Shown here: positions 1 through 8,568 of the stretch, in pieces
Position numbering within the stretch: the first letter of the stretch is position 1
Layout of the letters: each line of letters starts with the position of its first letter
NCBI GenBank assembly: GCA_964573255.1
Contig: CAZNJB010000035.1
Location: 1-33,765 of the forward strand
DNA length: 33,765 bases
From: CAYNUJ01 sp964573255
Lineage (GTDB): Bacteria; Bacteroidota; Ignavibacteria; Ignavibacteriales; Melioribacteraceae
Direction of reading: 5' to 3'
Program-made: the position numbers and the translations under genes
Notes under the pieces: generated by a model
What the model saw: the letters and a program-made list of their open reading frames with translations, nothing else
What the model was told of the DNA's origin: nothing
The model's database searches: none

Positions 1-1
1 T

Positions 2-58
2 TCTAAAGGTAAAGCGATTGTGCTTTGGGATACAGATAAGCGCAATGTTTTTCAGTGA
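2..58 (+). CDS. C-terminal end of an unidentified upstream gene (partial)
   Basis: Frame 2 is open from the left edge to a TGA at 56-58 and reads SKGKAIVLWDTDKRNVFQ. The other two forward frames soon hit stops, and the composition looks like coding sequence. About 75 bases follow before uvrA, so this could be the tail of the preceding plus-strand gene. It is too short to assign a family and could be a chance open frame. Confidence 0.4.
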   Translation, partial: SKGKAIVLWDTDKRNVFQ

Positions 59-133
59 TAATTAATAAATAGAAAAATATAACAAGACAGACTCAATTTT
101 ACTATTTTAGAAGTTTAATTTATAAAAATTTAA

Positions 134-2911
134 ATGACAGAAAAAAACTACGATAAAGATAAAATAATTGTAAAAGGTGCGCGCGAGCATAATTTAAAAA
201 GCGTTGACCTTGAAATTCCGCGAAATAATTTAGTCGTTTTTACCGGAGTTTCCGGTTCCGGTAAATCTTCTCTCGTATTCGATACGATATACGCCGAAGG
301 GCAAAGGCGCTATGTGGAAAGCCTTTCTTCTTATGCCCGTCAATTTTTAGAGAGAATGAGTAAGCCTGCGGTTGATTTTATTTTCGGAATATCTCCTGCG
401 GTTGCAATTGAACAGAAAACAGGCGGAAGAAATCCGCGTTCCACGGTAGGTACAAGTACTGAAATTTATGATTTCCTAAGATTACTATTTGCTCGTGTAG
501 GAAAAACGATCTGTTTTAACTGCGGTAAAGAGGTTAAAAAAGATACAGTTGCAACTGTATCGGAATTTTTAGAATCCTTTCCTGATGGTTCCAAGTTTTA
601 TCTTACTTTCCCTATGCATCATCATGAGAGTCGTTCTATTGAAGAAGAGCTTAATTTCTTAAAAAAACAAGGCTTTTTCAGGATAATCTACAAAGGGAAA
701 TTATACGATTTAAATAGCGATGAAGTTCGCCCGAGAAAGAAAAATGATATTTATGTGCTCATTGAAAGAATGAAAACCAAGAAGGGGAAAGTTCAAGAGA
801 ATTATGCCGATTCAATAGAAGTAACATTTAAAGAAGGGGAAAGCAGGCTTGCACTTATAAATGCCGAAACTAATAAGATTTATAGTTTTAACCAATTTTT
901 TGAATGCTGCGGAATAAGATACGAAGAACCTGAACCCAGATTTTTCTCTTTTAATAATCCTTTTGGTGCATGTCCCGTTTGTCAGGGATTTGGTAAGACT
1001 ATGGGATACGATATGGACTTAGTAATTCCAAATCCGAATTTGAGTTTGAGTGAAGGGGCTATTGCGCCTTGGCGTACTGCAAAGTACAGTAAATATTTGA
1101 GGGAATTGGTTCTGAGCGCAAAAGAGAAAAAAATTCCCCTCGACATACCTTATAAAGATTTATCCGATGAACAAAAGGATTTGATACTTAAGGGATTCGG
1201 CAAGTTCCCCGGTATAAAAGGTTTCTTCGAGAAACTTGAGCAAAAGACATATAAAATGCACATTCGAATTTTGCTCAGTAAATATCGCGGATATACAAAA
1301 TGTCACGCTTGTAAAGGAAGCAGATTAAGACGCGAAGCTCTTCAAGTAAGAATAGGTGATAAGTCAATTCACGACATTGTCCAAATGTCGATAGATAAAG
1401 CTCATAAATTTTTTGATGAATTAACTCTTTCCGAGTACGAACTGAAAATAGGCGAAAGAGTACTAAAAGAAATTAAAAAACGCCTCAAATTTTTGGATGA
1501 CGTGGGGCTCGGATATTTAACTTTGGATAGACTAAGCAGCACTCTTTCGGGCGGTGAAACACAGCGTATAAATTTGGCTACCTCTCTTGGCTCGGCTCTA
1601 ATTGGAACTTTATACGTTTTAGATGAACCGACAATCGGATTGCATCCCCGTGATAATACCAGATTGATTGGCATTCTTAAATCATTGAGAGACATTGGGA
1701 ATACTGTTTTGGTTGTTGAACACGATTCCGAAATGATGGAAGAAGCCGATTTAATTTTTGATATGGGACCCTATGCTGGTGAACTTGGTGGTAAGTTGGT
1801 TGCACAAGGAACGTATGATGAAATCTGCAAAAACCCAAATTCACTTACGGGGCATTATCTGTCGGGTAAAAAATCTATTCCGCTTCCTGCTAAAAGAAGA
1901 ACCGAAGAAACACCGGTGATAAAAATAAAGGGTGCAAGTGAAAACAATCTTAAAAATATTGATGTAAATATTCCGCTGAAAAAATTTGTTGTGGTAACGG
2001 GTGTTAGCGGTTCAGGAAAAAGCACTCTTATTAACGATGTGTTGTACCGCGGATTGGCGAAGTTAAAAGGTGAAAATCCCGGTAGTGTAGGTAAGTACGA
2101 ATCTATTGAAGGTTCTAAATTTATCGATGAAATTGAGATCGTTGACCAATCGCCGATTGGGAAATCACCTCGTTCCAATCCTATTAGTTATGTAAAAGGA
2201 TTTGAACATATTCGTGAATTATTTGCCAATTCGCCACAAGCCAGGGCGAGAGGATATAAACCCGGATATTTCTCTTTCAATGTGCCCGGCGGTAGGTGTG
2301 AAACTTGTCAGGGTGAAGGTTTTGTGAAAATTGAGATGCAGTTTCTCGCCGACTTATATCTCGAATGCGAAGATTGCAAAGGTACTCGATTCAAAAAAGA
2401 GACGCGTGAGATTTCCTACAAGGGGAAAAATATTGTTGACGTACTGGAGATGACGGCAGACGAAGCACTGGAGTTCTTTAAAGGTAATGCTAAAGTTGAA
2501 AAATATATTAAAGTTCTGTGTGATGTCGGATTGGGTTATATTAAATTGGGACAGCCATCGAATACTCTTTCCGGCGGAGAAGCTCAAAGAATAAAACTTG
2601 CCCGCCATTTATTAGCGGATAAACCGAATAAACGGAATTTATTTATTTTTGACGAACCGACAACCGGATTGCATTTTGACGATATCAATAAACTATTGAA
2701 TTGTTTCAATATGCTTTTGGAAAACAACAATTCGATTGTAATAATTGAGCATAACCTCGATGTCATTAAGAATGCTGATTATATAATCGATCTCGGTCCC
2801 GAAGCCGGAGATAACGGCGGAGAGATAATATTTGCCGGAACACCAGAAGAAATTGTTAAATGCAAAAAATCTTATACCGGCAAGTACTTGAAAAAATATC
2901 TCAAAAAATAG
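134..2911 (+). CDS. uvrA: UvrA, excinuclease ABC subunit A
   Basis: Damage-recognition ATPase of nucleotide excision repair; as a dimer it loads UvrB on damaged DNA in the cytoplasm. At 925 residues it is close to the family's usual 930-950. It has the duplicated ABC layout: Walker A GVSGSGKSS near residues 38-46 and again near 623-631, signature LSGGE near 471 (LSGGETQRI) and 812 (LSGGEAQRI), and Walker B/D-loop segments DEPTIGLHPRD and DEPTTGLHFDD. The C-terminal zinc module is intact (CETC near 722-725, CEDC near 745-748). The first zinc module keeps CPVC (280-283), but its first pair is CC at 258-259 rather than CxxC, so that site looks degenerate. No clear Shine-Dalgarno precedes the ATG. 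The gene converges on the response-regulator gene with a gap of about 19 bases. Confidence 0.97.
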   Translation: MTEKNYDKDKIIVKGAREHNLKSVDLEIPRNNLVVFTGVSGSGKSSLVFDTIYAEGQRRYVESLSSYARQFLERMSKPAVDFIFGISPAVAIEQKTGGRNPRSTVGTSTEIYDFLRLLFARVGKTICFNCGKEVKKDTVATVSEFLESFPDGSKFYLTFPMHHHESRSIEEELNFLKKQGFFRIIYKGKLYDLNSDEVRPRKKNDIYVLIERMKTKKGKVQENYADSIEVTFKEGESRLALINAETNKIYSFNQFFECCGIRYEEPEPRFFSFNNPFGACPVCQGFGKTMGYDMDLVIPNPNLSLSEGAIAPWRTAKYSKYLRELVLSAKEKKIPLDIPYKDLSDEQKDLILKGFGKFPGIKGFFEKLEQKTYKMHIRILLSKYRGYTKCHACKGSRLRREALQVRIGDKSIHDIVQMSIDKAHKFFDELTLSEYELKIGERVLKEIKKRLKFLDDVGLGYLTLDRLSSTLSGGETQRINLATSLGSALIGTLYVLDEPTIGLHPRDNTRLIGILKSLRDIGNTVLVVEHDSEMMEEADLIFDMGPYAGELGGKLVAQGTYDEICKNPNSLTGHYLSGKKSIPLPAKRRTEETPVIKIKGASENNLKNIDVNIPLKKFVVVTGVSGSGKSTLINDVLYRGLAKLKGENPGSVGKYESIEGSKFIDEIEIVDQSPIGKSPRSNPISYVKGFEHIRELFANSPQARARGYKPGYFSFNVPGGRCETCQGEGFVKIEMQFLADLYLECEDCKGTRFKKETREISYKGKNIVDVLEMTADEALEFFKGNAKVEKYIKVLCDVGLGYIKLGQPSNTLSGGEAQRIKLARHLLADKPNKRNLFIFDEPTTGLHFDDINKLLNCFNMLLENNNSIVIIEHNLDVIKNADYIIDLGPEAGDNGGEIIFAGTPEEIVKCKKSYTGKYLKKYLKK

Positions 2912-2943
2912 AATAAAAAATTAAGCCAAATTATTCCGGCTTA
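2912..2943 (-). terminator. Intrinsic terminator of the ferredoxin/two-component operon
   Basis: Read on the minus strand, TAAGCC (2943-2938) pairs with GGCTTA (2927-2922) around a 10-base loop, followed by ATTTTTTATTC. The 5' arm lies over the last codons and stop of the response-regulator gene. The plus-strand reading has no T-run directly after the stem, so the signal serves the minus strand. Confidence 0.6.
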
Positions 2944-4301
2944 TTAGGACTCTTTGTGGGAATTCCGTGTTCTTCCATTTTTCTATATAGTGACGAAACC
3001 CCAATATCTAAAGCTCGAGCCGCTTCTTCCTTGTTGTAATTATATTTTTTAATGGTCCGCAATAGATGTTCTTTTTCGAATCCGCGAATGGCTTCTTTCA
3101 GCGAATCGGGATATACGCTTCCACTCGAAGTCATTTTAACGCTTTCGGATAGATCGTCAAGTGTTATTATATCTCCGGAAGCAAAAATAACAGCTCTTTC
3201 GATTACATTTTCTAGTTCTCTTACGCCGCCTTTCCAATTGTATCCAATTAGAGCTTTCATGGATTCATTATCGACAGTAAGAATTTTCTTGCCCATTTCG
3301 TTGCAATATTTTTCAATAAAATGATTTACCAAAATTGGGATGTCGTCTTTACGTTCGTTTAACGAAGGGAGTTTTATTTCGACAACATTTAACCTATAGT
3401 AAAGATCTTCGCGGAATTCACCTTTTTTTATTTTCTCTTCCAGATTTTGATTCGTTGCAGCAATTATTCTCACATCGGTTTCTATTGGTACCGTTCCGCC
3501 AACGGGAAGGAATTTGCGTTCTTCTATTGCACGAAGAAGTTTTACCTGCATATTTAAAGGCAAATCACCAATTTCGTCGAGGAATAACGTTCCGCCGTCG
3601 GCAACTTTGAACAAGCCTTGTTTATCTTCAGTCGCACCGGTAAATGCGCCTTTCTTATGTCCGAATAATTCGCTTTCAATCAAACTTTCAGAAATAGCAC
3701 CGCAGTTGATAGGCAGAAAGATGTTGTCTTTTCTTTTACTGTTGTTGTGAATTGCTTTTGCCACCAGTTCTTTACCGGTACCGCTTTTACCCATTATCAA
3801 AACGTTGGAGTTTGTGGGTGCGACTTGAGTAATAATTTTAAATACCTTTTTCATCGGCTCACTTTTACCGATAATACTCTGAAAACCGACTTCGGTGCTG
3901 ATTCTTCTTCTGAGTGTTCGGTTCTCAAGAGCCAGTTTTCTGAAGTTCATCAGTCTTTGTATTCTAATCAGCAAGTCTTCAAATTCAAGCGGTTTAATTA
4001 AATAATCGTATGCACCATGTCTGAGTGCATCAATTGCAGTTTTAACTGAGGCGTATGCAGTTATGATGATGAAAAAAGTATCGGGTGAAATTTCCGAACC
4101 CTTTTTGATTAATGACATTCCATCAACATTTGGCATTTTAATATCAGTTATCACAAGGTCGAAATTTTTTTCTTTTATCAATTCGAGAGCGTCTTTTCCG
4201 TCTGCCGCTGTTTCAACTTCAAAACCTTCATCAGTTAAAAACATTTTCAAAGAATCGCGTATCGCCTTTTCATCTTCTGCTATTAAAATTTTACCTTTCA
4301 T
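2931..4301 (-). CDS. Sigma-54-dependent response regulator, NtrC family
   Basis: 456 residues in the standard three-part layout. A receiver domain spans about 1-120, with the acidic cluster ED near 9-10, phospho-acceptor Asp53 in VITDIKMP and Lys103 in IKPLEF. An AAA+ sigma-54 activator domain spans about 140-375: Walker A GKSGTGKE at 171-178, the sigma-54-contact loop GAFTGA at 218-223, Walker B TLFLDEIG at 238-245. A Fis-type helix-turn-helix near 400-446 contains EEAARALDIGVSSLYRKM. It should activate RpoN promoters when phosphorylated by the kinase 3 bases upstream. It is the last gene of the ferredoxin/reductase/kinase operon. Its target promoters cannot be read from the window. Confidence 0.93.
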   Translation of the reverse strand: MKGKILIAEDEKAIRDSLKMFLTDEGFEVETAADGKDALELIKEKNFDLVITDIKMPNVDGMSLIKKGSEISPDTFFIIITAYASVKTAIDALRHGAYDYLIKPLEFEDLLIRIQRLMNFRKLALENRTLRRRISTEVGFQSIIGKSEPMKKVFKIITQVAPTNSNVLIMGKSGTGKELVAKAIHNNSKRKDNIFLPINCGAISESLIESELFGHKKGAFTGATEDKQGLFKVADGGTLFLDEIGDLPLNMQVKLLRAIEERKFLPVGGTVPIETDVRIIAATNQNLEEKIKKGEFREDLYYRLNVVEIKLPSLNERKDDIPILVNHFIEKYCNEMGKKILTVDNESMKALIGYNWKGGVRELENVIERAVIFASGDIITLDDLSESVKMTSSGSVYPDSLKEAIRGFEKEHLLRTIKKYNYNKEEAARALDIGVSSLYRKMEEHGIPTKSPNKPE

Positions 4302-4304
4302 ATT

Positions 4305-5807
4305 CTATTCCTCAGTATTAATTGGAAGTTTAACAATAAAAGTAGAACCTTCTCCTACTTTGCTTTTCGCAGATATCTCACCTTTAAATTTATTTATTAT
4401 ACCATAACTGACTGAAAGTCCGAGTCCGGTTCCTTTCCCAACATCCTTTGTAGTATAAAATGGGTCAAATATTTTTTTCAAATTCTCTTCCGGAATTCCG
4501 CATCCTGTATCGGTGATTTCGACAACAATTTTATCGTTCTCCAACTTGGAGCAAACGGTAAGTTTACCCTCTCCTTCCATTGCATCCAAGGCGTTAATAA
4601 GTATGTTTATAAATACTTGCAATAATTGATCGGGCACAATCTTGATCTGCGGCAATTCGGTGGATAAATCTGCGCTGAATTCAATATTTTTTACTCGTTT
4701 ATCATATTTAACGATACCGAGAGCGGTATTTAGTAAATGGTTTATTTGCACAAATTCCTTTTCGTAGGAAGGAGTTCTTGAAAAATCTACTAACTCTCGA
4801 ACAATTTTAGATATTCTATCTATATTCTCTTTTATGTTTGATAGATATTCAATGGTTGTTAAATCACTCGTCTTTCTTCTCAGAATTTGTACCAAAGAAG
4901 AAATTGCTGTAAGCGGGTTACCTATTTCGTGGGCAATACCTGCGGCAAGCTGACCAATAACAGCAAGCTTTTCCGATTGCGATACTTGCCGTTCGAGGCG
5001 TTTAACTTCGCTGGTATCTTTTATTACAACGGTTCTTCCGAAATACCCACCGTCGGGTGAAGGCAGCTTAGTTACGTTTAATTGAACCGGTTTTCTTTTG
5101 CCGTATTTATCGATTCGTTCGGTTTCTTCAATTTTTACGAATCCTTTATCGGCAACCTGTTCTTTGATGTATTTAAGTTCATCGCTATATTTTTTTTCTT
5201 TAGGCATTAAAAAAGAGGAAGGTTTACCGAGCACTTCCTCTTCCGACCAACCAAAAATTTCTTGTGCGCCTTTATTCCAATTTCGAATCTTTTCGTCTTT
5301 GTCTATCGTCATTATTGCCGCATCGGTAGAATAGAGTACATTCTGCAGGTAGTAATGATCAGCTTTAAACTGACGATAAATTTTTTCTTTATCCTCTTCC
5401 AACTGCTTTAATTCGGAATTTTGATGAAGAACGGCATAACGGGCAAAAATTTGTTCGAATATCTCATCGACGAAATTCATTATTATTACTAAGTCGAATT
5501 TAATTTCCTTTTCCTTCTCAATCTCATTTAATATTGCATGGCGTCCCTGATGGAACACATCGCTTATTTGGAAGAAATTTAATTTTGCCCTGCTGAACGT
5601 TCCGTAACTCGTAATTAGGTATTCGTCTAAAACAAGGAAATCGGAATCTTCAATTAGAGTGATAATGTTCTTAACGGAATCTTTTACGAATTCAATTATC
5701 TGTTTTTCTCCAAAACTGCCGGAGTAATTAGAGAGAAGTTTGTTTATCCAATTATCAATTATAGATGATTCATATTTTTTTAACAGCTTTAGTAATATAG
5801 TTTTCAT
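4305..5807 (-). CDS. Soluble PAS-domain sensor histidine kinase (NtrB-like)
   Basis: 500 residues with no membrane segment, so a cytoplasmic sensor. Residues 1-140 are helical and resemble the RsbRD-type N-terminal sensory module; this assignment is tentative. A PAS domain covers about 150-270, then a dimerisation/phospho-acceptor helix with His293 in AAGIAHEIGNP. The ATPase domain has the N box NILINALDA (401-409), G1 DTGCGIP (433-439), F box FDPFYTTK (447-454) and G2 GKGTGLGL (457-464). Its ATG overlaps the TGA of the reductase gene (ATGA), and the response regulator starts 3 bases after its stop. It is thus a cognate pair translated with the redox genes. The signal is unknown; a soluble PAS protein beside ferredoxin and a flavoprotein suggests a redox or energy cue (inference). 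Confidence 0.9.
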   Translation of the reverse strand: MKTILLKLLKKYESSIIDNWINKLLSNYSGSFGEKQIIEFVKDSVKNIITLIEDSDFLVLDEYLITSYGTFSRAKLNFFQISDVFHQGRHAILNEIEKEKEIKFDLVIIMNFVDEIFEQIFARYAVLHQNSELKQLEEDKEKIYRQFKADHYYLQNVLYSTDAAIMTIDKDEKIRNWNKGAQEIFGWSEEEVLGKPSSFLMPKEKKYSDELKYIKEQVADKGFVKIEETERIDKYGKRKPVQLNVTKLPSPDGGYFGRTVVIKDTSEVKRLERQVSQSEKLAVIGQLAAGIAHEIGNPLTAISSLVQILRRKTSDLTTIEYLSNIKENIDRISKIVRELVDFSRTPSYEKEFVQINHLLNTALGIVKYDKRVKNIEFSADLSTELPQIKIVPDQLLQVFINILINALDAMEGEGKLTVCSKLENDKIVVEITDTGCGIPEENLKKIFDPFYTTKDVGKGTGLGLSVSYGIINKFKGEISAKSKVGEGSTFIVKLPINTEE

Positions 5808-6976
5808 TTTGTCATAAACACTTTTGCAACGTCAACTAATAGCGATGGATTATTTAACAAAGCAGATTTGAAGAGAGTGCCCAGCGATCTTTTTTCGAGC
5901 GGAACTTTCGAGAATGAGCGGGCGATGCTGTTGAATTTCTCATCGCTAAAATTATATATACCGTTTTTTATTCTATCGAAAATTTTATGTCTCTTCCCTA
6001 ATCTGTCATTCCACGCTTTTTCATATTCGGTTATGAAATTCAAGTTTTTATCGATGATTGCCTTACCGGCAATTTCTCCTGCTAATTTCCCGCCAATCAT
6101 TCCGCTAACAATTCCACCGCCTGAAAGCGGATTTACCTGCCGCGCGGCATCGCCCACCAGCATTAAACCGGGAGCTGTGATTTTTTCCAATGTAGTAACG
6201 CAAGGAACTCCTCCGGCAATTTGAGTAAGTATTGCGGCTTTTGGATAATTCTTCTCCATAAAATCATTTAAGAACCGGAGGGCGCTTTTCTTTTTACCTA
6301 TAGCACCTCCTACGCCCAAACCGATATTCGCAATATTGCTGCCTTTAGGGAATATCCAAAAATATCCTTGCGGAGCATATTCCTCTCCGAAATAGAAATA
6401 ACAAGTATCATCTTGAATGCCGTTTATTCCGGAAGCGGTTATTTGAACTGCGCTTTCCATATCTCTGAAATCGATATGAGTTTTTAATCCCGCCCAGCGT
6501 CCTAATCTGCTTTCAACTCCATCGGCAGCGATTACAATATCTGCACGTAATTCTTTTTGCTCTCCTTGATATTCATATTTTACACCGTCAACTTTATCGC
6601 CGTCGAAAATTAGACCGTTTACATAAGCACGGGTTAAAATTTCTGCGCCTTCATCGGCAGCCGACTTTGCCAAGGCGTAATCAAAAATTCTTCTCTCCAA
6701 AATGAAACCTTCTTCTTCCAAAGGTAAAACTACTTCAGTTCCGTCCGGAGAGATCATAGAAAAATTACGGATTCTAGAGGCGATCCATCTATCTTCAGGC
6801 TCAATAAATTCTTCAATTCCGCGTCTGCTTGCAGCTTCACCGCATCGAACAGGGTAACCGACATCCCGATCCTTCTCTAAAATTATTACTGATATTCCTT
6901 GAGCTGCGGCATATCGTGCTGCAATACTGCCTGCGGGACCTGCGCCTACTACAATTATGTCGTATCTATTTTGCAT
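5804..6976 (-). CDS. Geranylgeranyl-reductase family FAD-dependent oxidoreductase
   Basis: 390 residues of the GGR/digeranylgeranylglycerophospholipid-reductase family, which saturates double bonds of isoprenoid chains. Seen here: N-terminal FAD-binding GAGPAG (11-16) with Glu34 ending beta-2, the family-typical PVRCGE (42-47), and the second FAD motif LVGDAARQVNPLSGGG in the C-terminal half. No signal peptide or clear membrane helix. The start ATG overlaps the last 11 bases of the ferredoxin gene, so the two are translationally coupled and ferredoxin is the obvious electron donor. A ferredoxin partner is known for a methanogen member of the family. No other chlorophyll or archaeal-lipid gene is in view. 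Candidate substrates in a bacterium are the menaquinone side chain or another polyprenyl lipid; the substrate is not readable from the sequence. Confidence 0.85.
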   Translation of the reverse strand: MQNRYDIIVVGAGPAGSIAARYAAAQGISVIILEKDRDVGYPVRCGEAASRRGIEEFIEPEDRWIASRIRNFSMISPDGTEVVLPLEEEGFILERRIFDYALAKSAADEGAEILTRAYVNGLIFDGDKVDGVKYEYQGEQKELRADIVIAADGVESRLGRWAGLKTHIDFRDMESAVQITASGINGIQDDTCYFYFGEEYAPQGYFWIFPKGSNIANIGLGVGGAIGKKKSALRFLNDFMEKNYPKAAILTQIAGGVPCVTTLEKITAPGLMLVGDAARQVNPLSGGGIVSGMIGGKLAGEIAGKAIIDKNLNFITEYEKAWNDRLGKRHKIFDRIKNGIYNFSDEKFNSIARSFSKVPLEKRSLGTLFKSALLNNPSLLVDVAKVFMTK

Positions 6977-7175
6977 TTCTAATTTCTTTTGCCTTCTCTT
7001 TGTTAAATTTTATAACTTCAATTGGACATGACCAAACACATTTGGCGCAGTTAGTGCAGCGTTCTTCTATTATATTAATTTCCGCTTCCTTTAATTCGAT
7101 TGCATCCTCTGGACAAACTCCTACACAGCAACCGCAAAAATCACATTTATCGGGTAAAATTTCGATTAATAGCAC
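6966..7175 (-). CDS. 2x[4Fe-4S] ferredoxin-type protein
   Basis: About 69 residues with two [4Fe-4S] cysteine sets: CDFCGCCVGVCP, and CTNCAKCVWSCP about 29 residues later. Each follows CxxCxxCxxxCP, so the protein should carry two clusters and act as a low-potential electron carrier. I place the start at GTG 7175: on the minus strand AAAGG lies about 6 bases before it, whereas a TTG at 7181 would abut the ribosome-binding site. It is the first gene of the operon and its stop lies inside the start of the reductase gene. It probably supplies electrons to that flavoprotein. Confidence 0.88.
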   Translation of the reverse strand: MLLIEILPDKCDFCGCCVGVCPEDAIELKEAEINIIEERCTNCAKCVWSCPIEVIKFNKEKAKEIRNAK

Positions 7176-7202
7176 TAACAACCTTTCTTAATTTTGAGAA
7201 AA

Positions 7203-7210
7203 CAAAAATA
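7203..7210 (-). promoter_or_regulatory. Possible Bacteroidota-type -7 element before the ferredoxin operon
   Basis: On the minus strand TATTTTTG matches the TAnnTTTG -7 consensus of Bacteroidota primary promoters and lies about 28 bases before the GTG start. I do not find a well-spaced -33 TTTG, so this is a weak call. Confidence 0.28.
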
Positions 7211-7300
7211 GTCAATAGTTTGTAGAATTAAAATTAACTTACAAATAAAGTGGAAAAGAGATTATTATAACTAAAGCAAAACTTTGGGATTAAACTTTCA

Positions 7301-7308
7301 TAATTTTG
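7301..7308 (+). promoter_or_regulatory. Possible -7 element before anmK
   Basis: TAATTTTG matches TAnnTTTG and lies about 70 bases before the anmK start. The nearest upstream TTTG (7283-7286) is closer than the usual -33 spacing, so the match is only suggestive. Confidence 0.25.
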
Positions 7309-7380
7309 CAGTACCAACATTTATTACTTCAATTTGTGGGTATGAAGTGTTAAATTCTATTAGGTAAATAATTGTCATTT

Positions 7381-8568
7381 ATGATGAAAAAATTAATTGA
7401 TATATCGAGCAAAAATGAAAAGTACGTTGTTGGTTTAATGTCCGGTACATCCGTAGATGCAGTGGATGCAGTACTGGTAAAATTAAAGAATAGCGGAACG
7501 GAAACGGAAATAGATTTAATTGGATTTATAGAATATCCTATGCCTTCCGATATACGGGAGTTGATTTTACGTAATTCAGTGAATGAGACATCGAGTGTTG
7601 AAGAAATTTGCAAATTGAATTTTATTATTCCTCAAATCTATTTTGATTCAATTAAAGAGTTATGCAAACAAACCGGTTTTGAATTAAATAAATTGGATTT
7701 AATCGGTTCTCACGGGCAAACAATTCAACATCATCCCGAGAAAAAAATATATTCCGGGTATAAAACAGCATCGACATTGCAAATCGGTGATCCGGCGGTT
7801 CTTGCAAAATTAACGGGAATAGTTACGGTGGGAGATTTCAGAACCGGTGATATTGCTCTTGGCGGAGAGGGGGCGCCTTTAGTTCCTTATTTTGATTTTA
7901 TCGTATTTCGATCCAACGAAGTGAACCGGGCATTATTGAACTTAGGTGGTATTGCAAATATTACATTGCTCAAAAAGAATTCATCAATGGAAGATGTAAT
8001 TGCTTTTGATACCGGTCCGGCAAATATGCTGCTCGATATGGCTGCAAAAATATTTTTAAATAAAAATCTTGACCTGAACGGTGAAATAGCTTCAAGTGGA
8101 AAGTTCAATGAAAATTTATTCAATGCATTGTTGGTGCGAGATCAATTTATAGAAGCCGAACCGCCTAAATCCACCGGACGGGAATATTACGGTGAATCAT
8201 TTATCAAATCTCTGTTCGAAGAGTTCTCGGATGTGAAAGCTGAGGATTGGTTGAATACATTATCTCATTTCACGGTTTATGGTGTTTACCGTAATTACGA
8301 AAAATATCTTTCTAAAGAATGTACTATTGATGAACTGATAATAAGCGGCGGTGGCGCTAAAAATTTATTCCTTTTGAAATTATTTAAAGAAAAATTCGAA
8401 GGAGTAGATGTAAAGATAATTGAAGAATTCGGTTTAAGCGGGGATGCAAAGGAAGCTATTTGCTTTGCGGTTCTTGCAAATGAAACTCTCGCCGGTAATC
8501 CAACAAATATAATCGGAGCTACCGGTGCATCACGAAATACAATTTTGGGGAAAATATGTCTGCCTTAA
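7381..8568 (+). CDS. anmK: Anhydro-N-acetylmuramic acid kinase
   Basis: Cleaves and phosphorylates 1,6-anhydro-MurNAc from peptidoglycan turnover to MurNAc-6-phosphate in the cytoplasm. Family hallmarks are present: N-terminal phosphate loop YVVGLMSGTSVDAVDAV, DLIGSHGQTIQHHP, GDFRTGDIALGGEGAPLVP, NLGGIANIT, the catalytic FDTGPANMLLD, and a C-terminal ISGGGAKN nucleotide site. About 395 residues, slightly above usual because of a short N-terminal extension. The start is uncertain: ATG at 7381 or 7384, or TTG at 7372, which has AGG 7 bases upstream. It overlaps the next gene by 13 bases. No muropeptide etherase or permease lies nearby. Confidence 0.93.
   Translation: MMKKLIDISSKNEKYVVGLMSGTSVDAVDAVLVKLKNSGTETEIDLIGFIEYPMPSDIRELILRNSVNETSSVEEICKLNFIIPQIYFDSIKELCKQTGFELNKLDLIGSHGQTIQHHPEKKIYSGYKTASTLQIGDPAVLAKLTGIVTVGDFRTGDIALGGEGAPLVPYFDFIVFRSNEVNRALLNLGGIANITLLKKNSSMEDVIAFDTGPANMLLDMAAKIFLNKNLDLNGEIASSGKFNENLFNALLVRDQFIEAEPPKSTGREYYGESFIKSLFEEFSDVKAEDWLNTLSHFTVYGVYRNYEKYLSKECTIDELIISGGGAKNLFLLKLFKEKFEGVDVKIIEEFGLSGDAKEAICFAVLANETLAGNPTNIIGATGASRNTILGKICLP

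Noticed and set aside
3052..4407. Plus-strand open frames opposite the response-regulator and kinase genes
   Set aside because: The minus-strand proteins have complete receiver, AAA+ and HTH domains; the opposite frames give composition-biased peptides without recognisable motifs.
7042..7062. Sigma-54 promoter-like TGGCGC-N5-GTGCAG
   Set aside because: It has the GG-N10-GC spacing, but lies inside the ferredoxin coding sequence over cysteine codons and points against the operon, so it is explained by coding.
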